A stretch of DNA of 64,000 bases, taken from Enterobacterales bacterium CwR94. Lineage in GTDB: Bacteria > Pseudomonadota > Gammaproteobacteria > Enterobacterales > Enterobacteriaceae. Position 1 is the first letter of the stretch. Every line of letters begins with the position of its first letter. A program made the position numbers and the translations under genes. This document shows positions 58,350-64,000 of this stretch, piece after piece. Under the pieces are notes generated by a model. It saw only the letters and a program-made list of their open reading frames with translations, was not told where the DNA came from and searched no databases. The stretch spans positions 393,081-457,080 of the forward strand of contig KZ478061.1 of the NCBI GenBank assembly GCA_002837195.1. The letters are read 5' to 3'.

Positions 58350-59588
58350 TTATTTGCCCAACGCCATTCCAATCAACAAATACAGATTCAGGGCGACCAC
58401 CAACACCACAATCGCGCGGCCGAGATTCTGCATAAGCCGCGAATTCACCATATCGCCCATCACCTCTCGGTTCCCCGTAAAGGACAAGAGCGGTATCAGG
58501 GCCAGGGCGATACCAAAACTCAGCAGCACCTGACTCATCACCAGAATGCGTGTTGGATCCCAGCCTGCCCAAATCACAATAAAGGATGGCAGCATAGTAA
58601 TGACGCGGCGAACCCATAACGGAATGTAAAAACGGATAAAGCCTTGCATCACGACCTGCCCCGCCAGCGTCCCGACCACCGTCGAGGAGAGGCCTGCCGC
58701 CACCAAACTCAAGCCAAAAATCGTTGCAGCTGCCTGGCCCAATAAAGGTTCGAGGGTCAAATAGGCCTGGTCTAAATCGGCAATGCCCGTGTGTCCACTG
58801 AAGTGGAATGCCGCGGCTGCCGTTGCCATCATCGCCAGATTAACGAAACCAGCAATGGTCATTGCAATGGCAACGTCCAGTTTCGTCGAGGAGTAGCGCT
58901 CAGATTGGGTTCCCCCCGCGCTGTTTTGCGTCAACGAGGAGTGCAAATAAATGACATGCGGCATGATGGTGGCGCCTAATACGCCCGCCGCCAGATAGAC
59001 AGCATCCGCCGTGGGCAGCGAAGGAAATGCCATTCCCGCCGCCAGTTCGGCGATTTTCGGCTGGGAAAAAAACAGTTCAACCACATAAGCCGCCGCCACA
59101 AACAGCAGCAAGCCCGCAATCAGCAGCTCAAGCGGCTTCTGCCCCCGACTTTGCAAGCCCAGAATCAGGAATGTTGCAATGCCGGTTAATACCGCACCTT
59201 GCAATAATGAAATACCGAGGATCAGCTTAAAGCCAATCGCCGCGCCAATAAACTCTGCGAGATCGGTCGCCATGGCGATGATTTCTGCCTGAATCCACCA
59301 GAACCAGACCGCCGGGCGGGGATAACGATCGCGGATATGCTCGGCCAGGTTCTTGCCCGTTGCAATGCCCAGTTTGGCCGACATTAATTGAATCAGCATC
59401 GCCATCAGGTTTGCCCAGACCACCACCCACAACAGTGTGTAACCGTAACTGGCGCCGGCCTGAATATTGGTCGCAAAATTGCCGGGATCGATATAGCCAA
59501 TCGCCGCGATAAAGGCGGGGCCCATCAACGCCAATTTCACTTTACGCACACCTTTGGTGCGCTGTTCTGCTGTACGACTCTCCAGCAT
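58350..59588 (-). CDS. mntH: Nramp-family manganese/iron transporter MntH
   Basis: This 412-aa proton-coupled divalent-metal transporter has eleven helices. The helix-1 motif [20 protein letters not shown] carries the metal-binding DPGN, and helix 6 carries [11 protein letters not shown]. Length equals E. coli MntH. The upstream region (mntH-nupC gap) has an MntR-like palindrome and a Fur-like box, fitting repression by manganese and iron. Confidence 0.97.
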   Translation of the reverse strand: MLESRTAEQRTKGVRKVKLALMGPAFIAAIGYIDPGNFATNIQAGASYGYTLLWVVVWANLMAMLIQLMSAKLGIATGKNLAEHIRDRYPRPAVWFWWIQAEIIAMATDLAEFIGAAIGFKLILGISLLQGAVLTGIATFLILGLQSRGQKPLELLIAGLLLFVAAAYVVELFFSQPKIAELAAGMAFPSLPTADAVYLAAGVLGATIMPHVIYLHSSLTQNSAGGTQSERYSSTKLDVAIAMTIAGFVNLAMMATAAAAFHFSGHTGIADLDQAYLTLEPLLGQAAATIFGLSLVAAGLSSTVVGTLAGQVVMQGFIRFYIPLWVRRVITMLPSFIVIWAGWDPTRILVMSQVLLSFGIALALIPLLSFTGNREVMGDMVNSRLMQNLGRAIVVLVVALNLYLLIGMALGK

Positions 59589-59633
59589 TGTTCCCTGCCT
59601 TGCCTGTAAAAATCAGTGAATTGTCAATTAAAT

Positions 59634-59652
59634 GACAATGATTATCAATTGC
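59634..59652. promoter_or_regulatory. mntH: Fur-box-like site upstream of mntH
   Basis: GACAATGATTATCAATTGC agrees with the 19-bp Fur consensus (GATAATGATAATCATTATC) at 14 of 19 positions. It lies 46-64 nt upstream of the mntH start. Confidence 0.6.
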
Positions 59653-59703
59653 ATTTATTATTGTATGATCGATTGCTGCAATAGCTTTAGCCTAAACTAT
59701 AAA

Positions 59704-59721
59704 GTATAGCCATTGCTATAC
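59704..59721. promoter_or_regulatory. mntH: MntR operator-like palindrome upstream of mntH
   Basis: GTATAGC-CATT-GCTATAC is a perfect 7-bp inverted repeat with a 4-bp centre, close in form to the E. coli MntR site (ACATAGC..GCTATGT type), about 116 nt upstream of mntH. Confidence 0.65.
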
Positions 59722-59838
59722 CTCAGGCGTAAACAAATCATGCTCAATTTTGCAACAGTTGACACTGTATGAAATGCACTCATTGAATACAAGGGGGCGC
59801 TTAAATTTTCCACAAACGGGAGTTTTGTCAGAACACGT

Positions 59839-59860
59839 AAATGTGATCGGGGGTATATTT
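59839..59860. promoter_or_regulatory. nupC: CRP-like site upstream of nupC
   Basis: AAATGTGATCGGGGGTATATTT has a perfect left half AAATGTGATC and a partial right half (TATTT). It lies 125-146 nt upstream of nupC. In E. coli nupC is activated by CRP and repressed by CytR. Confidence 0.5.
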
Positions 59861-59984
59861 TCTCTGCACAACTGCAGATATCAGGGATAGGTAATCGTTA
59901 TATTGTGGCTTTGATCTCGTTTTTGCGTAATCCGTTACATAGAATGTGCAACAAAATCCAACCTCCCTCATATTTGGAGCCGTC

Positions 59985-61172
59985 ATGTCCCGCATTCTTC
60001 ATTTTGCTTTGGCCCTGGGTGTTATCACCTTGCTGGCATTGCTGGTCAGCCGCGACAGAAAAAACATCCGCGTGCGCTTTATCGTCCAGCTTCTGGCCAT
60101 CGAAGTCTTGTTGGCCTGGTTTTTCCTTAACTCAGAAATCGGCCTTGGGTTCGTTAAAGGCTTCTCAGACCTGTTCGAAACCCTGCTGAAATATGCTGCG
60201 GAAGGCACCAATTTCGTGTTTGGCGGGATGAACGATAATAAGCTGGCCTTCTTCTTCCTGAATGTCCTGTGCCCTATCGTGTTTATTTCTGCGCTCATCG
60301 GTATTTTGCAGCACTTCCGCATCCTGCCGATTGTGATCCGTGCTATCGGTACCGTGCTGTCCAAAGTCAATGGCATGGGAAAACTGGAATCCTTCAATGC
60401 AGTAAGTTCGTTGATTCTGGGACAGTCAGAAAACTTTATCGCCTATAAAGATATCCTCGGCAAGATGTCAGAGCGCCGTATGTACACCATGGCAGCCACG
60501 GCGATGTCGACCGTGTCGATGTCCATCGTGGGTGCTTACATGACCATGTTACAACCCAAGTATGTGGTTGCCGCGCTGATCCTTAACATGTTCAGTACCT
60601 TTATCGTGCTATCGCTGATTAACCCGTATCGCGTCGATAAAGAAGAAGATTTGCAGCTACAGGATATCCATAAAGGACAAAGTTTCTTTGAAATGCTGGG
60701 GGAATATATCCTGGCCGGTTTCAAAGTGGCCATTATCGTCGCCGCGATGCTGATTGGCTTTATTGCGCTGATTTCGGCCATTAACGCCCTGTTCGACACC
60801 CTGTTCGGTATCAGCTTCCAGGGGATCTTAGGCTATCTGTTCTATCCGTTCGCCTGGATGATGGGTGTGCCAAGCGGTGAAGCGTTGCAGGTGGGAAGCA
60901 TTATGGCGACCAAACTGGTTTCTAACGAGTTTGTGGCCATGATGGATCTGCAAAAAATCGCCGCCACGCTGTCGCCACGTGCAGAAGGCATCTTGTCGGT
61001 GTTCCTGGTCTCCTTTGCTAACTTCTCCTCTATCGGGATTGTGGCAGGTGCCATTAAGGGTCTGCATGAGGAGCAAGGGAATACCGTTTCACGCTTTGGC
61101 CTGAAACTGCTGTACGGTTCAACGTTGGTGAGCGTGCTGTCAGCCTCGGTGGCAGGACTGGTGTTGATGTAA
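59985..61172 (+). CDS. nupC: nucleoside permease NupC
   Basis: The 395-aa concentrative nucleoside transporter imports nucleosides with protons. CNT family landmarks are [18 protein letters not shown] (the nucleoside-binding helix-loop), and [13 protein letters not shown]. The C-terminal [16 protein letters not shown] is conserved. The ATG at 59985 ([13 protein letters not shown]) has GGAG seven bases upstream and matches E. coli; the open frame starts earlier without support. E. coli NupC is 400 aa. Confidence 0.96.
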   Translation: MSRILHFALALGVITLLALLVSRDRKNIRVRFIVQLLAIEVLLAWFFLNSEIGLGFVKGFSDLFETLLKYAAEGTNFVFGGMNDNKLAFFFLNVLCPIVFISALIGILQHFRILPIVIRAIGTVLSKVNGMGKLESFNAVSSLILGQSENFIAYKDILGKMSERRMYTMAATAMSTVSMSIVGAYMTMLQPKYVVAALILNMFSTFIVLSLINPYRVDKEEDLQLQDIHKGQSFFEMLGEYILAGFKVAIIVAAMLIGFIALISAINALFDTLFGISFQGILGYLFYPFAWMMGVPSGEALQVGSIMATKLVSNEFVAMMDLQKIAATLSPRAEGILSVFLVSFANFSSIGIVAGAIKGLHEEQGNTVSRFGLKLLYGSTLVSVLSASVAGLVLM

Positions 61173-61192
61173 TCGCACGCTGAGCGAGACAA

Positions 61193-61218
61193 AAAGCGCG
61201 AGTTATCGCGCTTTTTTT
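61193..61218. terminator. bidirectional terminator between nupC and tRNA-Ala
   Basis: AAAGCGCGA/TCGCGCTTT (9 bp, GTTA loop) with As before and seven Ts after. It can end nupC on the plus strand and the tRNA-Ala transcript on the minus strand. Confidence 0.85.
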
Positions 61219-61297
61219 ATGCGCGCAATAAATGAAAATCAGAAAGTGGGTATCAGCGTTAAAACAAGAAGAGGAAACAGAGAACAACAGAATTAAA

Positions 61298-61373
<76 letters not shown>

Positions 61374-61420
61374 ACACCAAGGGACGGTTTTTCGTTTGCC
61401 AAACTTCTTGGGTAAAAGTT

Positions 61421-61496
<76 letters not shown>

Positions 61497-61529
61497 ATAC
61501 CGAAAAACTGTGTCGTGTTGACGGCGGGG

Positions 61530-61558
61530 ATAATATGAAACCGCACACGGGGTGTCAA
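61530..61558 (-). promoter_or_regulatory. tRNA-Ala promoter
   Basis: On the minus strand: -35 TTGACA (consensus; 61553-61558), a 17-bp spacer and -10 TATTAT (61530-61535), followed by a GC-rich discriminator (CCCCGCC) typical of stringently controlled stable-RNA promoters. Confidence 0.85.
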
Positions 61559-61750
61559 CGCCAAATTGCAGATGTGTGTGCGATCGCTGAAAAAGCCGCC
61601 AAAGAGGTCTCGCGCCCGCTTTTTTTGTGAGCGCTCTCGATAGTCTTAATTTTTTTAGGGCTAATAAACACGTTAGTAGATCTTGTTAGTTTTTCTCGTG
61701 ACGAAATATTGTAAGATGTTCTCCTAATATCGTTACAGGGAATGATTAAC

Positions 61751-62101
61751 GTGAAAAAGGACTGGTTAACACCGGAAGAGTTAGCTAAAGCGACAGGATA
61801 CAGTCGGCAAACCATCAACAAATGGGTGAAGAAAGAGAGTTGGAACACCGCCCCAAAACCGGGTGTTCAAGGTGGGAAAGCGCGCCTCATTCATATTGAT
61901 GAACGTGTAAAAACGTTTTTGAAATCCACACGCCATGTTTCCGATGCGTCGGCTGGCTATGTTGTGGGACAAAATGGTCTTGCCGGGTTGATGCTTAATT
62001 CCATCCAGCAGATGTCTCCTGAAGAGCAGGATCAACTCAGCGCACTTCTACTGAGGGAAGGTATTCAGGGTGTAATACGTAAACTGGGTATTAATGAGTA
62101 A
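61751..62101 (+). CDS. yfeC: YfeC-like DNA-binding regulator
   Basis: The protein (116 aa from the GTG, 119 aa from the ATG at 61742) has an N-terminal helix-turn-helix (LTPEELAKATGYSRQTINKWVKKE) followed by the family motif KPGVQGGKARLIHID, matching E. coli YfeC/YfeD (DUF1323). The C-terminus ends LSALLLREGIQGVIRKLGI. AGGGA is directly against the ATG but nine bases from the GTG, so the GTG is preferred. Only one such gene is present where E. coli has two (yfeC, yfeD). Targets unknown. Confidence 0.88.
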   Translation: MKKDWLTPEELAKATGYSRQTINKWVKKESWNTAPKPGVQGGKARLIHIDERVKTFLKSTRHVSDASAGYVVGQNGLAGLMLNSIQQMSPEEQDQLSALLLREGIQGVIRKLGINE

Positions 62102-62104
62102 ATA

Positions 62105-62131
62105 AAAAGCCAGCATTGATAGCTGGCTTTT
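62105..62131. terminator. bidirectional terminator between yfeC and gltX
   Basis: AAAGCCAGC/GCTGGCTTT with a 7-nt loop, As before and Ts after. It sits between convergent yfeC and gltX and can serve both. Confidence 0.85.
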
Positions 62132-62147
62132 TTATTATTCGCGTAAC

Positions 62148-63560
62148 TTAGTTCGCTTCACGCTCGGCAATGTAGGCCAGCGCGCGATCAATACGCGCCA
62201 CGCTGCGGGATTGTCCAATCGCCTCGACGGTCACGTCCAGCGCAGGCGATTGGCCCGCACCCGTCACCGCCACACGCAGCGGCATCCCCACTTTACCCAT
62301 CCCGACTTCCAGCTCATCCGCCGTTGCCTGAATCGCGTTATGCACACTTTCTGCATTCCATTCCGTCAGGGCACGCAGCTTATCGCGCACCACTTCCAGC
62401 GGCTGACGTGCAACGGGACGCAAATGCTTCTTCGCAGCATCGGCATCCAACGCTTCATATTCTTCGTAGAAGTAACGGCACGTCTCGGCGATTTCTTTCA
62501 ACGTTTTGCAACGCTCGCCCAGCAAGGTCACTAATTTTGCCAGTTCCGGCCCGGTGCGGGTATCGATGTTTGCTTGCTCGATATGCCACTGTAAATGGGT
62601 CGCAATATATTCTGGTGGCAATGTATTGATGTAGTGATGATTAAGCCACTGCAGTTTCTCAGTATTGAAGGCGCTGGCTGACTTACTGACGGCATCCAGA
62701 TCGAACAGGGCTTTCATTTCATCAACCGAGAAGATTTCCTGATCGCCATGTGACCACCCCAAACGCACCAGGTAGTTTAATAAAGCCTCAGGAAGGTACC
62801 CGTCATCACGGTACTGCATCACGCCCACCGCACCATGACGCTTAGAGAGCTTTTTACTGTCATCCCCAAGGATCATCGACACGTGCGCGTAGACAGGAAC
62901 CTGCGCACCAATCGCTTTCAGGATGTTAATTTGACGTGGCGTGTTGTTGATATGATCTTCACCACGGATAACGTGAGTGATCCCCATATCCCAGTCATCC
63001 ACCACCACACAGAAGTTATAGGTGGGTGAACCATCGGTGCGACGAATAATCAGATCGTCGAGTTCCAAATTACTGAATTCAATCGGCCCACGGATTTGGT
63101 CATCAAAAATCACCGAACCGTCTTGCGGATTGCGAAAACGCACCACGCAAGGCTCATCATCAGCATGCTGTTCATGGCTGTCACGGCAATGGCCGTCGTA
63201 GCGTGGCTTTTCATTGTTAGCCATCTGCGTTTCACGCAGATTTTCCAAACGTTCTTTCGAGCAATAGCATTTATACGCGGTGCCCTGCTCCAACATCTGG
63301 TCAATCACATCGTTATAACGATCAAAACGTTTGGTCTGGAAATACGGGCCCTCATCCCAGGCCAGGTTCAGCCAGTTCATGCCATCCATAATGGCTTCGA
63401 TGGCAGGCTGAGTGGAACGCTCCAGATCGGTGTCCTCGATACGCAGAACAAATTCCCCCTGGTGATGACGAGCAAAAAGCCAGGAGTACAGTGCGGTACG
63501 CGCACCGCCGACATGCAGGTAGCCAGTTGGGCTGGGAGCGAAACGAGTTTTGATTTTCAT
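62148..63560 (-). CDS. gltX: glutamyl-tRNA synthetase
   Basis: The 470-aa class I synthetase charges tRNA-Glu. The HIGH-type motif is [14 protein letters not shown] at residue 9, and the KMSKS-type motif is KKLSKRHG. Zinc-type cysteines are visible in YKCYCSKE and GHCRDSHE. The start MKIKTRFAP matches E. coli; the longer open frame would add 14 unconserved residues. A -10/-35 pair lies at 63639-63666. Divergent from the tRNA-Val array. Confidence 0.98.
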   Translation of the reverse strand: MKIKTRFAPSPTGYLHVGGARTALYSWLFARHHQGEFVLRIEDTDLERSTQPAIEAIMDGMNWLNLAWDEGPYFQTKRFDRYNDVIDQMLEQGTAYKCYCSKERLENLRETQMANNEKPRYDGHCRDSHEQHADDEPCVVRFRNPQDGSVIFDDQIRGPIEFSNLELDDLIIRRTDGSPTYNFCVVVDDWDMGITHVIRGEDHINNTPRQINILKAIGAQVPVYAHVSMILGDDSKKLSKRHGAVGVMQYRDDGYLPEALLNYLVRLGWSHGDQEIFSVDEMKALFDLDAVSKSASAFNTEKLQWLNHHYINTLPPEYIATHLQWHIEQANIDTRTGPELAKLVTLLGERCKTLKEIAETCRYFYEEYEALDADAAKKHLRPVARQPLEVVRDKLRALTEWNAESVHNAIQATADELEVGMGKVGMPLRVAVTGAGQSPALDVTVEAIGQSRSVARIDRALAYIAEREAN

Positions 63561-63638
63561 TGGGCGTTGCCTTAAATGCGCAGTGTTGCGGGTAAACCGC
63601 AAAGAGTGGCTGCCTGTTGCAGCTTTTTAAGTCGGCAT

Positions 63639-63666
63639 ATTCTAGCACTTAGCCCCAATTCCTCAA
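63639..63666 (-). promoter_or_regulatory. gltX: gltX promoter
   Basis: Minus-strand -35 TTGAGG (63661-63666), 16-bp spacer and -10 TAGAAT (63639-63644), placed about 80 nt before the gltX start. Confidence 0.5.
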
Positions 63667-63788
63667 TCATCCCACCCAGTGTTTGCACAGTAATGCGAGT
63701 AATTTAAACAGAAAAGGCCCACTTTTGACTAAAAGCGCGACAAGGTGCCTAAATTTAAGACGAACAAACATTTATGTTTTAAAAAGCG

Positions 63789-63816
63789 TTGACTCATTTT
63801 GCGCGATCCCTATAAT
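63789..63816 (+). promoter_or_regulatory. tRNA-Val promoter
   Basis: -35 TTGACT (63789-63794), 16-bp spacer, consensus -10 TATAAT (63811-63816), then a GC-rich discriminator (GCGACTCC) as in stringently regulated tRNA operons. Confidence 0.88.
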
Positions 63817-63833
63817 GCGACTCCACACAGCGG

Positions 63834-63909
63834 GGGTGATTAGCTCAGTTGGTAGAGCATCTCCTTTACACGGAGGGGGTCGGCGGTTCGAGCCCGTCAT
63901 CACCCACCA
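63834..63909 (+). tRNA. valU: tRNA-Val(UAC)
   Basis: The 76-nt tRNA begins GGGTGATTAGC and ends CACCCACCA with encoded CCA. The anticodon is TAC in loop TTTACAC. It is the first gene of a tandem array next to gltX, matching valU-valX-valY of E. coli. Confidence 0.96.
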
Positions 63910-63949
63910 TCTTAAATGATGCCCGCATGTGAAACTTGAAGTGTAAAAT

Positions 63950-64000
63950 GGGTGATTAGCTCAGTTGGTAGAGCATCTCCTTTACACGGAGGGGGTCGGC
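63950..64000 (+). tRNA. valX: tRNA-Val(UAC), second copy, cut by window end
   Basis: The first 51 nt repeat the preceding tRNA-Val exactly (GGGTGATTAGCTCAGTTGG and TTTACACGGAGG). The rest lies outside the window. The spacer from the first copy is 40 nt. Confidence 0.93.

Larger units (their letters stand above)
59589..59984. other. mntH-nupC divergent control region, 396 nt
   Basis: This gap holds a Fur-like box (59634-59652), an MntR-like palindrome (59704-59721), and a CRP-like site (59839-59860) near nupC. It also has a TGCAAC motif at 59751 that resembles a CytR half-site. No other ORF was found. Confidence 0.6.

Noticed and set aside
59751..59788. TGCAAC motif and TTGACA/TTGAAT promoter-like pair before nupC
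   Set aside because: Single CytR-like half-site and a poor -10; too weak to list as a promoter.

Overview
The window is a stretch of Enterobacterales chromosome. Its gene order (dedD-folC-accD-dedA-truA-usg-pdxB ... flk ... fabB-mnmC-yfcL-epmC-yfcA-mepA-aroC-prmB-smrB-sixA-fadJI-yfcZ-fadL-mlaA ... yfdC-tRNA-Arg ... ypdK-alaC-glk ... ypeC-mntH-nupC-tRNA-Ala-yfeC-gltX-tRNA-Val) follows the backbone known from E. coli. Several extras suggest a plant- or environment-associated member of the Erwiniaceae, most likely Pantoea-like: indolepyruvate decarboxylase (ipdC) next to glk, an exported chorismate mutase, a complete tctCBA-tctDE citrate/tricarboxylate module, and a ccm operon placed between mlaA and yfdC. 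The genus is an inference; the order-level placement is well supported.

Layout. 1-6.7 kb: housekeeping genes on the minus strand (cell division, folate, fatty acid, tRNA and B6 synthesis). 6.8-13.7 kb: an AraC/EamA divergent pair, then the TctDE two-component system divergent from the tctCBA tripartite transporter. 13.8-32.6 kb: conserved backbone including fabB, mnmC, the fadIJ and fadL beta-oxidation genes with recognisable FadR sites, and mlaA. 32.6-39.5 kb: a tightly overlapped cytochrome c maturation operon, ccmABCDEFGHI, running into mlaA. 39.8-40.8 kb: yfdC and tRNA-Arg(CCU).

40.8-51.1 kb is the accessory part. Directly after tRNA-Arg come repeated TTCGC-type motifs, two small phage-like ORFs, a broken coding remnant, a perfect 16-bp inverted repeat and two exported proteins, one of them a stand-alone S74 intramolecular-chaperone domain. 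No integrase is present, so this looks like the eroded remains of an island. Next come a YjbR-like protein, a second AraC/EamA pair, exported chorismate mutase, several small exported or lipoproteins, and an IclR-controlled MFS/HlyD efflux pair with two near-identical 19-bp operators.

51.1-64 kb returns to backbone with insertions: ypdK (23 aa) and alaC, a GNAT, a degraded coding remnant, glk-ipdC, an aldo-keto reductase, ypeC, mntH and nupC with Fur, MntR and CRP-like sites, two tRNA-Ala genes, a YfeC-type regulator, gltX, and the start of a tRNA-Val array that runs off the window.

No CRISPR array, insertion sequence, rRNA or intact prophage was seen. Operator, promoter and terminator calls rest on reading motifs by eye; none were scored computationally.
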